Source of the DNA: Diplolepis rosae | Taxonomy: Eukaryota > Arthropoda > Insecta > Hymenoptera > Diplolepididae | Direction of reading: 5' to 3' | DNA: 64,000 nucleotides | Assembly: GCA_030998225.1 (NCBI GenBank) | Contig: JAPYXD010000704.1 | Location: 14,880,001-14,944,000 of the forward strand | Part shown: in pieces, positions 1 to 10,355 of the stretch | Layout: each line of letters opens with the position of its first letter | Position numbering within the stretch: the stretch's first letter is position 1 | Made by a program: the position numbers and the translations under genes | The notes under the pieces: model-generated | Told to the model about the DNA's origin: nothing | The model's database searches: none | The model's input: the letters and a program-made list of their open reading frames with translations, nothing else

Positions 1-152
1 TGGATTCGACTGATCCGATTGAGAACGATAAAGAAACACGATTGAAAACAATTAAATTAATTGATTTCTATTGTGAAACACGATTGGAAGCAATTAAATT
101 GATTGATTTCTATCGCGTTTCTTAATTGTTCTCAATTGGTTCAATCGAATCC
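1..152. repeat. Imperfect inverted repeat at left window edge
   Basis: The first 45 bases (GGATTCGACTGATCC, GATTGAGAACGATAAAGAAA) recur inverted at about 108-152 (TTTCTTAATTGTTCTCAAT, TCAATCGAATCC). The middle holds two copies of an AAACACGATTG-AAATTAATTGATTTCTA type unit. It looks like a small fold-back transposon, possibly cut by the window edge. No gene is visible here. Confidence 0.5.
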
Positions 153-318
153 AATCATACCCAATCGATTATTTCTAGAAGGGATGGTTATTGGAATTTT
201 AGGTTATGGGGTAAAGAGATTGTGGGGTCAAGAGGTGAAGTAGTCGAATGGTTATGGGGTTAAGAGATTATGAGGTTCAATATACTAGGTATAATGGGCT
301 AATTGGGCTTGAATTATA

Positions 319-1015
319 AGATTTTTAATCTTATGTCAAAAACCTGACATGGTGGGGTGAAATGGACTTCGGAATCGATTTTAGCGACCCCATAAACATA
401 TAATAAAAATGGCCTGACCCCCAGGCCAGAATTGTTTTTTATTTTTGTGTGGCTGCGAAGACTTTTTGAGGTTACGTCAAAAATCTGCCATGGTGGAGTA
501 AAATGGACTTCGGACTCGGTTTCAGCGAACCCATAAACATATAATAAAAATGGCCTGACCCCCAGGCCAGAATTGTTTTTTATTTTTGTGTGGCTGCGAA
601 GACTTTTTGAGGTTACGTCAAAAATCTGCCATGGTGGAGTAAAATGGACTTCGGACTCGGTTTCAGCGACCCCAAAAACATATAATAAACATAGTCTAGC
701 CCTCAGGCCAGAAATTGCTTTTTATTTTTGTGTGGCTGCGAAGACTTTTTGAGGTTACGTCAAAAATCTGCCATGGTGGAGTAAAATGGACTTCGGACTC
801 GGTTTCAGCGACCCCAAAAACATATAATAAACATAGTCTAGCCCTCAGGCCAGAAATTGCTTTTTATTTTTGTGTGGCTGCGAAGACTTTTTGAGGTTAC
901 GTCAAAAACCTGACATGATGGGGTAAAATGGACTTCGGACTCGGCTTCAGCGACCCTAAAAACATATAATAAACATAGTCTAGCCCTCAGGCCAGAAATT
1001 GTTTTTTTGTGTGGC
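319..1015. repeat. Tandem repeat, about five copies of a 142-bp unit
   Basis: The landmark GTGTGGCTG occurs at 447, 588, 730, 872 and 1009, a period of 141-142 bp with a short deletion in the last copy. Each unit also carries CCATGGTGGAGTAAAATGG and a CAGGCCAGAA block. Copies 3 and 4 are almost identical, so amplification is recent. It has satellite-like structure and no coding potential that I can see. Confidence 0.85.
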
Positions 1016-1790
1016 TGTCTTATCTTTGAGCACTATGCGCATGCGCATTTTAAGCATAGTTGATCTAATCTCTTTTTCGCCTGCTCTTAATGCACGGTAA
1101 ATGGCACCCCTAATAAGAATCTCTACGTTGGAGTCTACGTTGGACCAACTTTAGTCCCAACGTTGCGACCATAGAAAATTTTCGGACAGGAAAATTCATT
1201 TCTTAGATTTGTTGTACATAACCTGACCGGAAGGAAAGCATTAATGAACTTTTCTGTACCTAAATGCAGGAAACTTAAAACTCAAGAACTTTTAGAAGTA
1301 GTTATTTTAAGGATTTCATTTTATTAAAGTTTACGTCATGAATTTTAACTTTTTAATTATGCTAAATTTCAACTAGCATATGCGTTGCATTCGTGCGAGT
1401 GATGGCGTAGTGCGACTCTTTGAGTCCGCACGCATGCGAGTGAAAAATTACTGGCAATTTAAATGTATTATTGCACGCATGTGTGCACCTTTGTTATCTG
1501 GGAATAAGTATTTATTGACGTTGTTAATTTTGAAGTTTCCCGCATTTAGATACTTGTTACCCCTAACAACATTAAAAGCAAAAAAATTCCCGTTACACTA
1601 AAAAGAAAAATTAAGTAATTGCAACAAAATGGTTTTTTTGTAACGGCAAAATGTTTGTCAAATTGTGAAATTTATCAAATATAGTCATTTTATAAAAAGT
1701 GAAAAATTTTTCATTTCTTTCTATTCGAAGTGAAATTTCACTAATTAGAGTTAGTAAAGAGAAAAGTTAGTTCTATTTGGAAAAATATTT
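1016..1790. other. Non-coding AT-rich stretch
   Basis: I see no exon, RNA gene or clear repeat here. A short open frame at 1380-1601 has no zinc-finger signature and no acceptor in front of it, so I do not call it a gene. Confidence 0.5.
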
Positions 1791-1996
1791 TTTTGTCCGT
1801 CGTACACCGAAAGTTAGCCTTGTCGGTATCGTTTTGCGTGCGGGAAGTTAATTTTCCCGCACTAGTGCGGTAAAATTTTAAGTGTGCGGAAAATTAAAGC
1901 GAACTTAAAATTTTACCGCACCAGTGTAGGAAAATAAACTTTCCGCACGCAAAACGACACCAACTCGGCTAACTTTCGGTATACAGCGAACAAACA
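1791..1996. mobile_element. Fold-back element, GTACACCGAAAGTTAGCC family
   Basis: The ends are near-perfect inverted repeats (ACCGAAAGTTAGCC at left, GGCTAACTTTCGGT at right). Inside are inverted blocks of CCGCAC, AAAATTTTACCGCAC and TTTCCGCACGCAAAACGACACC. Shorter relatives occur at 2765-2896, 3045-3135 and 3357-3455, so this is a dispersed non-autonomous family. Confidence 0.7.
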
Positions 1997-2006
1997 AAAC
2001 GTTCGT

Positions 2007-2090
2007 ATCATGTGCAGACCGTATTTAGCCTCACTCTTGCGTTAAAACACGCCTTTCCGCACTTGATACGAAATATACTATTTCACGTCA
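2007..2090. repeat. Hairpin with TTCGTATCATGTGC ends
   Basis: TTCGTATCATGTGC is followed about 45 bases later by GCACTTGATACGAA. The same hairpin recurs at 2714-2757, where the arms are closer together. This is a small inverted-repeat family and nothing more can be said. Confidence 0.5.
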
Positions 2091-2371
2091 ACAGAACTAT
2101 TTTTTTGACCCAATAATTATTTTATTAGGCTAACAGAAGAATTTTTTTTGGCCGGCAAAATAATTTTTGTAGGATAACAAAAAAATTAAGTTGACATAAC
2201 AAAACTCTTTTGTTGCACAAATACCACCAAAATTATTTTGTTGGTTATACCAAGTCGTATACTGATTTCCCATTTCTTCATTTAACACTGATAAACCATT
2301 TTTCTATTTTATTTGAACTTTTTCTTTGACAAATATATTCTTACGATATTTGATTTTTTCAATTTTTACAG

Positions 2372-2520
2372 AAACATTTTGCACAACGTATCCGCATATA
2401 ACTGAAGCTGCATTTGAAACCATCGCTGCTGAATGGTTCAGGTTCGCCAGGCAAAGATATATTAGAGAAGAAACAAAAACTATGAACAGAGCAGACCCTT
2501 TACAATTCGATCAGAATTAG
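2372..2520 (+). CDS. Possible zinc-finger-less alternative last exon (49 residues)
   Basis: An acceptor (pyrimidine tract then ACAG at 2368-2371) opens a phase-1 frame that runs 49 codons to TAG. With a G from an upstream exon it starts ETFCTTYPHITEAAF and contains AAEWFRFARQRY. It has no Cys or His pairs, so no zinc finger. Lola genes do have finger-less isoforms, and this lies at the 5' edge of the exon array, where such a tail could sit. Its composition is more protein-like than the surrounding AT-rich DNA. Against it, any acceptor opens some phase-1 frame, so only the length and composition argue for a real exon. Confidence 0.4.
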
Positions 2521-2764
2521 AATTGGGAAGTGATTAATATTTGATTCAGTTTTATTAATAGCCTATTTGTCGTTGAGTATTTATTAGTTTGATTTTCTGA
2601 GGCTTCATACATGACATAGATTAGAATAAAATATTCGATTACCATTAGATTGGAATAAGAATTTTCTCCATAAATGGTATTAAGGTTTACATTTGGACAA
2701 GTGAATAGTATATTTCGTATCATGTGCGGAAATATCCCTTTTCGCACTTGATACGAAATATACT

Positions 2765-2896
2765 ATTTTGTTCGCTGTATACTGAAAGTTAGCCGAGTCG
2801 GTGCAGAGCGGTAAAATTTTAAGCGTGCGGAAAATCAACTTTCCGTACGCAAAACGACACCGACTCGGCTAACTTTTAGTGTACAGTGGACAAAAA
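2765..2896. mobile_element. Fold-back element, short copy
   Basis: Ends are TTCGCTGTATACTGAAAG and the inverted TTTTAGTGTACAGTGGAC. The interior is a GGTAAAATTTTAAGCGTGCGG block. It is related to the element at 1791-1996 but internally shortened. Confidence 0.6.
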
Positions 2897-2903
2897 AATT
2901 TAT

Positions 2904-3660
2904 GATTTTTCAAATTACGTTATTTTTCAAACTTTAACAATTATTTTATTGATTAACTTATCTTCTTGTCAGGTACAATTTGATTTTTAAAGTAATTTAA
3001 CCGTAGGTGAAATTTTATCAGAATTTAAGTTATCTTAATTTTCCGCACATTTAAAATTTTACCGCACCAGTGCAGGAAAATAAACTTTCCGCACGCAAAA
3101 TGACACCGACTCGGCTAAATTTTAGTGTACAGCGGACAAGAAAGTTTTTTCCTTCATTACAGATTTTTTAATCTCAATTTTAATATATTTTATATTTGTT
3201 TCTTGCAAGAAAAATTTGTGATTTTTCAAATTGCGTTATTTTTAAAAATTTAACAATTGTTTTATTGATTAAATTATATTCTTGTCAGGTACAATTTGAT
3301 TTTTAACGTAATTTAACCATAGGTGAAATTTTATCAGAATTTAAGTTATCTTACTTTTCCGCACACTTAAAATTTTACCGCACCAGTGCAGGAAAATCAA
3401 CTTTCCGCACGCAAAATGACACCGACTCTGCTAAATTTTAGTGTACAGCGGACAAAAAAGTTTTTTCCTTCATTAAAGATTTTTATTCTCAATGTTAATA
3501 TATTTTTCATTTGTTGCTTGCAAGAAATATTTGCGAGCTTTCAAATTGCGCTATTTTTTAAACTTTAACGAATATTTTATTGATTAACTTATATTCTTGA
3601 CAAGTATAATTTGATTTTTAAACTAATTTAATTATAGGTGAAATTTTATCAGAATATTAT
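2904..3660. repeat. 316-bp tandem duplication carrying a partial exon
   Basis: GATTTTTCAAATT (third copy GAGCTTTCAAATT) starts near 2904, 3220 and 3535. Each unit includes an acceptor-like TAGGTGAAATTTTATCAG. In the first two units this runs into a fold-back element, and only in the third (3638) does it continue as an open frame. So the duplication copied the 5' edge of a candidate exon with its acceptor. Confidence 0.75.
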
Positions 3661-3759
3661 GCAACAGCTTCTTCTGAAGAGGTCACAGATAAATGTTTAA
3701 AGAATATTTTACGGCACAGAAGTAAGAAATTTTTATCCTGTTTTATTTTGCATTTCTGA
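3638..3759 (+). CDS. Possible cassette exon or finger-less tail
   Basis: The acceptor AATTATAG at 3630-3637 opens a phase-1 frame beginning GEILSEYYATASSEEV. Two readings are possible. Used as a last exon it stops at TGA 3757-3759 (40 residues). Used as an internal exon it ends at 3721 before a good donor, GTAAGA, and is then exactly 84 bases and phase 1 at both sides, so it could be included without changing frame. It contains no zinc-finger residues. It sits just before the first zinc-finger exon, where a last common exon would be expected, but I cannot show it is transcribed. Confidence 0.35.
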
Positions 3760-4420
3760 AAATATGCAGTAGAAATATAGAAAAGTATAAATTTACGATA
3801 TATTTTAACAAACGATTATTCTCCAAATCGATAAATGGATTTTTTGTTTGTTTGATGAATGTATTTTTAATTATTTATCATTCACATAATTATTATTCAT
3901 CCATATTAATTGACTTTGTCTGAACTGTGCAGGTTATTTTCTCGACTAACTTTCCAGATAAGAAAATGCGTGTATATTGCCATGCAAAATGAGGGCACGC
4001 GTGCGGATGAAGCTGCTGACGTTGCATTCGTGTTCATTTACTGATAAAAGTTATGTTCGTTCAGTTAATATGGAACTCATCATCTTTTTTCATTCTTTTC
4101 TTCGTTTTCGAATTGAAATTTTCAAAACTGTCAAGATTGCACTTCAAAGTAAAGAAATCTGATTGAAAATTATTAAAAAGTATTGAATTTATGAATTCGA
4201 TTGTCGCATTGAATATTATATAAATTAATTCGAATTTTTACTTCACAATCTGCTTCAAATTGAATCAGATTTGAATAAATGTGAATATTTGTATAAAAAA
4301 TAATTCAATTCACACTCCATCACTTTAAAATTTAATTGATCTAACTAAATTTTGGTTTGGTTGTCCAAATATTTTTCTAAGTGTATTTATAAATTAAAAT
4401 TTCGAATTTTTCAACAGCAA
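3760..4420. other. AT-rich intronic stretch
   Basis: No exon or convincing repeat is seen. A 61-codon open frame at 3977-4162 lacks zinc-finger residues and an acceptor. Confidence 0.5.
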
Positions 4421-4421
4421 A

Positions 4422-4529
4422 AATCTGCTTCGGCTTGGATTCGAACCGAGATTTGTCGAGACCTCAGAGGCGTATCAACTTGTAAAATTGTTGATCCTGG
4501 ATCGAATCCGGGCTGGGGCAGATTTTTTT
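4422..4529. repeat. tRNA-like palindrome with two opposed B boxes
   Basis: The left end AAAAATCTGCTTCGGC is the inverted counterpart of the right end GGGGCAGATTTTTTT. Just inside lie GGATTCGAACC (B box on the minus strand) and GGATCGAATCC (B-box-like on the plus strand). The right arm folds like a T-arm (CCTGG, loop, CCGGG) and is followed by a T run, as in Pol III genes. No A box or anticodon arm is convincing, and the span of about 95 bases is too long for an ordinary tRNA. I call it a tRNA-derived fold-back and not a working tRNA. Confidence 0.45.
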
Positions 4530-5423
4530 TTGTTTTTTAATTATTGTCTGGAAGAGTAAAAAAGTTCGAAATTTTAATTCATTAAAATTCTGAATATTAG
4601 TAAAAGTTAAAATAACATTTTTCAATATATATGATTTAATATTAATATTAATCATATAATACATTCAACCACAATACTTGTATTTAAATTCATTTTGCGT
4701 TAAACTGGAGTCTTTTAAAAATATTTACTGGCTTTAGTGATTCAAATCTAATACGAAAGAAACTGAAACTGATGCCTATATTTGAATTGACAGATTATTA
4801 ATCTGTGATCTCGATAAGGAGACGCAAATTACAATTATAAGTTATTATCACTTTTAGAGTAATAAATTTGTCATAATTATTGTAATTATTAATAACAAGC
4901 CCCTGAAAACTAGATTATTCAATTATATTGTTATTAATCATGAAAATATGTAGAAATATATATTTATATAGATTATATTTATAAAATAAAAGATTTAAAA
5001 AATAATTCCCGTTGAAATTATATACATTTTGTTAATATTATAAAAAGGCGGTGTTTCTTATTTGTCTCGAAAACAAAGTACTACGATTTTTACCATCGAA
5101 GCTTTATATTCATATTTATACACCTTTTTACTTACAATTGTTCACAAGAAATTTTCATATAATATAAAATTAATTTTGTAATCTACGCATGTAATAATTT
5201 TTACGTAATAAACGTATTTGTGGTCGTTTCTAATTTTTCCCAGGTTTATATTATTTCAGCAATGACTTATTGTCATTTAAAATCATCCAACGAATCTCTT
5301 GTTAGATTTATAGTTTATAATTATAGTTATTCAGTATTTATAGTTATAAGTAACTAAATAATTATAAATCTTGAACTATTTCAATAAAAGTTGTTTTCTG
5401 ATTGTAAAATTTGTATGTTTCAG
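4530..5423. other. AT-rich intron before the first zinc-finger exon
   Basis: No coding or RNA feature is supported. The stretch ends in the polypyrimidine tract and CAG (5421-5423) of the next exon. Confidence 0.5.
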
Positions 5424-5776
5424 ATTTATCATCTCACTTTGTCGCTGTCCAGCCTCTGATGCCTGAAAATATTGCGATTAAAACTAGTAACCAAGGAATT
5501 GAATCTGAAGAAGATCCTTTATCAGTATCCAACCGACATCGAAAGAAGTTTCAGTGTCCAAAGTGTCGACGAGGCTACAGTAGATTTAGTGACATGAAAG
5601 CTCATTTGGAGTTTCAGTGTGGAAAAGCCCCAAGATATCAATGTCCTTATTGCTCTAAAAAAGACAAATTTTCATCCAATTTGTACAAACATGTTCGAAA
5701 AATTCACAAAGATAAAAAACTTGTTATTATAGATATGCATAAACAAGTTTTTACTCCAGTTCCTAAAATTTCATAA
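5424..5776 (+). CDS. lola: lola-type alternative last exon 1 (one finger pair)
   Basis: This is the first clear variable exon. It encodes a DNA-binding C-terminus to be joined to the BTB part of a nuclear transcription factor. The acceptor TTTCAG ends at 5423 and the first two bases complete a split codon (D if preceded by G), so it is phase 1. Of 117 residues, finger 1 (C2HC, CPKC...H...C) is at about 45-66 and finger 2 (CPYC...HVRKIH) at 74-95, joined by CGKAPRYQ. The VIIDMHK tail matches the xYAID-type tail that follows finger 2 in sister exons. AATAAA at 5895-5900 could end the transcript. The preceding 44 residues are a low-complexity linker. Confidence 0.85.
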
Positions 5777-6240
5777 TATTACAAAATGTCATTAAAATAT
5801 TTAGCTTTTGTTAAGGAGTTCTTAAAGTTTAAGAATTTTATTTTTAAGATCCACGATCTTTACTCTCACTTTCGGTTGAAAAGACAATAATCGAAATAAA
5901 AAATACCTTCAGACTACATTATTACCAATTATAATAAAGTGGCCTCTAAAATTCTTTTATGTTACAAAATATTCTTTTGTTCTTACAGACACATCAAGAA
6001 TAGTGAATAAAATCATCGACAAAATGACTTCGAAGAATTAAATGTTTAATTTAAGTTTAATTTAAAGCTCATCTCTTGAAATGTTCTACGTAGTTTTTTT
6101 GATCAAATAAAATAGTTTTCTTATTTTGTATCTTATATCTTATTTCAATGTAATTTATATGAATTTAGATTTAAATGAAATAATGATTTATTTTTGGGAA
6201 ATTTGGTTACGATTCTGACGATAACTTTTGTTTGTTTCAG
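5777..6240. other. 3' flank of exon 1 and intron
   Basis: It holds the candidate poly(A) signal for the upstream exon (5895-5900) and the pyrimidine-rich acceptor region of the next (TTTGTTTGTTTCAG ending 6240). Nothing else is seen. Confidence 0.5.
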
Positions 6241-6512
6241 GTTTCGTGTGGGGCTTCCAAATGTCTCCAGGAAGAGAAAACTTTTATGGTACGAAGTCAA
6301 ATTCAGAAAGCTGCAAAAAATTCCCTTGTCCAGCATGTCCTAGTGTTTTTAGTCAGAAGAGTGGCTTAGTTTGTCATCAACGATTCGAATGTGGGCAAAA
6401 ACCTCATTTCAAGTGTCCTTACTGCGAATACGTATCAAAAAAATCATCTAATATTCAGAAACATGTTCGAAGAAAGCATCAGGGATGTCCTGTTTCTTAT
6501 CTTTTCATATGA
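6241..6512 (+). CDS. lola: lola-type alternative last exon 2
   Basis: A short exon of 90 residues starting GFVWGFQMSPG after TTTCAG. Finger 1 (CPACPSVFSQKSGLVCH, then C) is at about 30-51 and finger 2 (CPYCEYVSKKSSNIQKH) at 59-80, joined by CGQKPHFK. Finger 1 carries an extra Cys just before its His (VCH). The tail after finger 2 is unusually short (QGCPVSYLFI) and lacks the usual AID motif. The frame demands a phase-1 acceptor, as in its neighbours. No canonical AATAAA is close behind the stop. Confidence 0.85.
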
Positions 6513-7773
6513 TTATTTTCATGTTTTGTGTATAAAGACAATTAATCAATGATGATGTGACTTCATGATATTATAAAAAGCCATAACTGTATTATACAGT
6601 TTTCTTTATTATTCATCAGTTTAGAAGAAATAATAATTTTCAAACAAAATCATCGGTTTTGGAAAATCAAACAAATTCGTTCATTTTTAAATATCTTGAT
6701 CTTTTATTCTAAGTTTTGATCAATTCAACTTCCTTCAAAACTTTTCCTAAAATTAACTTATGTAATCATTTTTCAACTTTTATTCATGTATAGTATTAAT
6801 AGTTCTAATTAATTATAAATTCATGTTTTTCAAATCTGGACGATTTTAGGAAAAATTGGAAAAAATTAAAAATGCTTTCAAAAAGAATGAAAATTTAGAA
6901 TTTAAAAGGTTTGGAAATTGAAAAACTAGTTGATTTGTTTTACTTTTAGAGATTCCATCTTCTAAATTTTAAATTGCATTCATTATTTCATTCCACAGTT
7001 TTAAAATCTTTCCTCTATTTTCTGAATTCAAATTCTTTTTTTCTACCTTTTTTTCTGGTAGAGGATTTAAAGGATGGAAAATCAAAAAATGATTCAACTA
7101 GAATTTGGAAAAATTGAAATGTTTAGAAATCGATCCACACAAAATTTGCGATCCGTATTCAATTTTATGCTAACGGAAAATAATTCACTGCTTTAATTAA
7201 ATGAATAATAAGATTTGTATCTACTGTATATATTTACACAACAAATATAAATTTAAAGAGGATAGTACCTAAAGGATATTACTTCAATATAATAGAATTT
7301 TGATATTCTAGAAATGTATCATCAATAATAATATACTCATATAGTTTCAGATTTAGTGTTTCAGTTATACTTTTTTGACAAATTTTTTAATTCTCACTTC
7401 TATCATGCTTTACATTAATATTATGTTTATTATTATATTTGTTCCTTATTGTAAGTTATCATCCTGTTTATACTTTCTACATTCTCATAATATTATTAAA
7501 CATCTAGATCAAAAAGAATATCAAAATTGTAAATATTTTTAATAGATATTTATATATATGGATATAAGAATCTAAATATATTTATCTCCAGTTATTGTAA
7601 TAACAAATACACTCCATTTTTTTATTATAGTGATTCTGATCCCGCCTTTTCTCTATGAAATGAATATAAAAGTTTCGTTTGAGATTTTAGAAATGAGTTT
7701 ATTTTTCTGCTAATTTTTACTTTAAATAATAATTTAATAATTTGTCATTCTGATTAGTACTTATTTGTTTCAG
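6513..7773. other. Long AT-rich intron
   Basis: No exon is supported over 1.26 kb. Around 6870-7130 there are many A-rich and T-rich near-repeats (GGAAAAATTG-like) without a clear boundary. Confidence 0.45.
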
Positions 7774-8150
7774 GTGTTCAATTTGAAATAGACATGGATC
7801 CAAGAATTCCTTTATTCGACTCTCGTTTACTACTCTCTAAATTTGAATCAGTCAAAATCTACTGATTATCAGTGAAACTTGACTGATTTAAATAGCTAAA
7901 AAGAGTTTACTGTAAATCAGTCAAATTTCACTGATTATTTCAGTGAAAATTAACTGATTTAACAGTGAAAAATGTTTTTTTCACTGATGAACCAGTGAAA
8001 AGGAAAATCACTGATCCAATCAGTGAAAATTTGACTGATTCAGATTTAGAGAGTATTCGACTCAATTTCAGAAAAGCAAAAGGGAGTTTCAAAAAAATAT
8101 CCCTGTTTAAAGTTCACAAAAGATTCGAATGTGACTAAATCCACGATTTC
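7774..8150 (+). pseudogene. lola: Dead lola-type exon broken by a transposon
   Basis: After a good acceptor (TTGTTTCAG ending 7773) a phase-1 frame begins GVQFEIDMDPRIPLFDS. It is then interrupted at 7833 by a TA-flanked palindromic element and meets a stop inside it. Beyond the element the frame resumes (FDSISEKQKG, then KKYPCLKF), which is the start of finger 1. Next comes a deletion, with only an RFECG-like piece (AGATTCGAATGTG at about 8122) left. Finger 2 is absent. ATTCGACTC occurs on both sides of the element. The exon cannot encode a zinc finger. Confidence 0.7.
7833..8053. mobile_element. Palindromic MITE, CTCTCTAAAT family, 221 bp, TA flanks
   Basis: Ends CTCTCTAAATTTGAATCAG and the inverted CTGATTCAGATTTAGAG lie between TA dinucleotides (7831-7832 and 8054-8055). 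The interior is made of repeated TGAATCAGTGAAAA-like words. It is about 50 bp shorter than the full-length copies near 57.7, 60.8 and 63.4 kb. The TA target and ends fit a Tc1/mariner-type non-autonomous element. Confidence 0.8.
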
Positions 8151-8499
8151 ATTGACGTTTTTCGATTGTAAAATTCACAAATGATATTTGTGAACAAAGT
8201 TAAACAATAAAGGCAAATCACCTCCTGTCAAGTAAATTATCTACTATCAACCCTCCAATTTCATGGGAATTATTTTTAATTATTAATTTAGAAATTTGGG
8301 TTAAATAAATCTTTAAGGAAGATCCTTATGATAAATCTGTACAAGTTCATTACGTTGAGGAATTTTAATTAATTTGTAGATTTTGCATGCTTTGCAGGTA
8401 CATATTGTTTGACCATAAAATATCATTTTTTCAATGGATACTTTATTCCGCATTAGAAAAAGTTTTACACAATTTACAAAGATATTTTCTTTTTTCCAG

Positions 8500-8789
8500 A
8501 TATCTATTTCGGAGAGGAGGGTTTAAATCCGTATGACTTATTAAACATACAGAGGTCATCAAAAGATTCATCTGCAAAGTTTCCTTGTCCAAAGTGTTCA
8601 AGTGTCTTCAGTCGAAAGGATAATTTACGGTATCACATGAAATTTAAATGTGGACATATGCCAAGATTTAAGTGTCCTTACTGCGATTATTTGACAAGAC
8701 ATCCTTCAAATGCTCGAGCCCATGTTAGAAGGAAGCATCCAGAAAATGAAGTTTATTTCCTTGATCTGATTCAACCAGGAAATTTTTAG
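8500..8789 (+). CDS. lola: lola-type alternative last exon 3
   Basis: The acceptor TTTTTTCCAG ends at 8499 and a phase-1 frame runs to TAG at 8787. The 96 residues start (D)IYFGEEGLNPYDLL. Finger 1 (CPKCSSVFSRKDNLRYH, then C) is at about 30-51 and finger 2 (CPYCDYLTRHPSNARAH, then H) at 59-80, joined by CGHMPRFK. The NEVYFLDL tail is typical. There is no ATG near the start, as expected for an exon that never carries the initiation codon, so start-based gene finding would miss it. It stands between a dead exon and an intact one, which shows uneven survival in the array. Confidence 0.85.
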
Positions 8790-8840
8790 TGAAATTAATT
8801 TCCTTACGAAAAATATTTATCTATAATCCATTTCACATCA

Positions 8841-9110
8841 CACTGAGAAAAAAGATTTGATTGAATCAAAGAAAATAATTTGTTTGAACGACTTTCTTTG
8901 ATTTAATGAAACGATTTGTTTAAATGAAACAAAATTAGTTTGATTCAAACAAAATATCTTTGGACCAAATAAATATTTGTTCCAATCAAATAAATTTCTG
9001 CCTTAAATCAAACAAATTTTATTTCATTTAAACAAATAATTTCTTTAAATCAAAGAAAGTCGTTCAAACAAATTATTTTCTTTGATTCAATCAAATCTTT
9101 TTTCTCAGTG
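8841..9110. mobile_element. Near-perfect 270-bp palindrome (CACTGAG ends)
   Basis: It runs from CACTGAGAAAAAAGATTTG to the inverted CAAATCTTTTTTCTCAGTG, with inner arms built of TTTGATTCAAACAAA-like words. The whole unit could fold on itself. It lies in the 3' flank of the exon ending at 8789, so it may be transcribed with it. The family is not recognised. Confidence 0.75.
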
Positions 9111-9594
9111 CAGACTCACAAAAATATATCAGTTTAATTATTTCCATTTGTAAAATTAATTAATTAAAATTCTTAAATTACCTACTTGAACTTATCAAAC
9201 CAATAACATTTAAATTTCCATCTAAAATAATTTGTGTAAATACGAAAATATATAACGAGTCGGGAATGGAATCGACGATTTATAGATTTTAGTTAATATT
9301 TATGTTTTATACTTTTTTACCAAGTTCTGAAAATAAAGTTTTTCTTCTTTTGTACTTTAAGTGTAATTTAATTTTGTAATCAATATAACTATGCGAATAT
9401 TAATGCGACGTGAGTAATAATTTAAGAAATTTGTATTTAGTGATTTGTAATTCTAATTGTATATAAACGTCTTTAAGAACAGAAAAAGGCTCAATTTAAT
9501 CACAACAATGAATTTAATGTTAGATAAGTAGAAATATTTTCAATAGAAAAATTGATTCGAACGCTGGATTAATTTGTTATTTACTTCCTTTCAG

Positions 9595-9893
9595 ATTACC
9601 AAAAGTTGCATCAACATCGGCAGAAACAAAGTTCGTCTAGAAGAAGATTAGGTTTGAAAGGACTAGGAAAATTGCCCTGTCCAAATTGTTCTAGTGCCTT
9701 TACACTGAAAGGTAACTTGCACAAGCACCTCAAGTTTCAATGTGGACAACTACCTAAATTTAAATGTCCTTATTGTAATTATCGTTCAAAACATTCATGG
9801 AATGTCAGACTTCATGAGCAAAGAATGCACCCTGGCAATCAACTCTGTGTCTTGAATGAACATCAAAATGTATTAGAAAAATATCACAAATAA
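9595..9893 (+). CDS. lola: lola-type alternative last exon 4
   Basis: The acceptor CCTTTCAG ends at 9594; phase 1; 99 residues starting DYQKLHQHRQK. The linker before the fingers is basic (SSRRRLGLKG). Finger 1 (CPNCSSAFTLKGNLHKH, then C) is at about 29-50 and finger 2 (CPYCNYRSKHSWNVRLH, then H) at 58-79, linked by CGQLPKFK. The tail lacks AID and is polar. AATAAA at 9944-9949 lies 51 bases after the stop. All zinc ligands are present. Confidence 0.85.
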
Positions 9894-10011
9894 AAAGACA
9901 CTATTGAACAGATAAAATATTGTAGTTTTCATTCTCAATCTCGAATAAAAATTTAAATGAATTTTTAGTTGCGTTCTTCTCCAATAGAAATAACCAATTT
10001 ATACCCTAAGG

Positions 10012-10245
10012 ATAAAATGGTACTTTGTTGGAAAAATTGGTCCAAAAATGGTCAAATCGATTTAATCAGACGTTTCGGCTTAAATCGGAGCCCTAATCAG
10101 TGATATTCATTAAAATCGAACCCTTTTTTGTATTTTTTAGATTTTAATCAATATCACTGATCCGATCTGAGCCGAAACGTCTGATTAAATCGACTCAATC
10201 ATTTTTGAACCCTTAAATCAATTTCTCCAAGGACGTACCATTTTA
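10012..10245. mobile_element. Fold-back element, about 235 bp
   Basis: Left arm ATAAAATGGTAC and TAATCAGACGTTTCGGCT are mirrored by AGCCGAAACGTCTGATTA and GTACCATTTTAT. The centre (ATATCACTGAT and its inverse) is also inverted. This is a non-autonomous palindromic element in the 3' flank of the preceding exon. Confidence 0.7.
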
Positions 10246-10355
10246 TTACCATTGAGAGTCAATACAACTTAGACTACTTTTAATTATATTTAGAATTTAG
10301 AGAATGAAAAGTAACTTAATTATTTTCCAAGACTAATAAACAATTTTTTTTTCAG

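Noticed and set aside
319..1015. CRISPR array
   Set aside because: Units are 142 bp with no short repeat and unique spacer pattern, and the DNA is clearly eukaryotic.
1380..1601. A 73-codon gene near the left edge
   Set aside because: No recognisable domain, no splice context, and it is surrounded by repeats.
4427..4520. A functional tRNA gene
   Set aside because: No credible A box, D arm or anticodon arm, and the unit is a palindrome.
1..5423. The constant BTB exon of lola
   Set aside because: I looked for BTB-like coding sequence on both strands and found none. It presumably lies upstream of the window.
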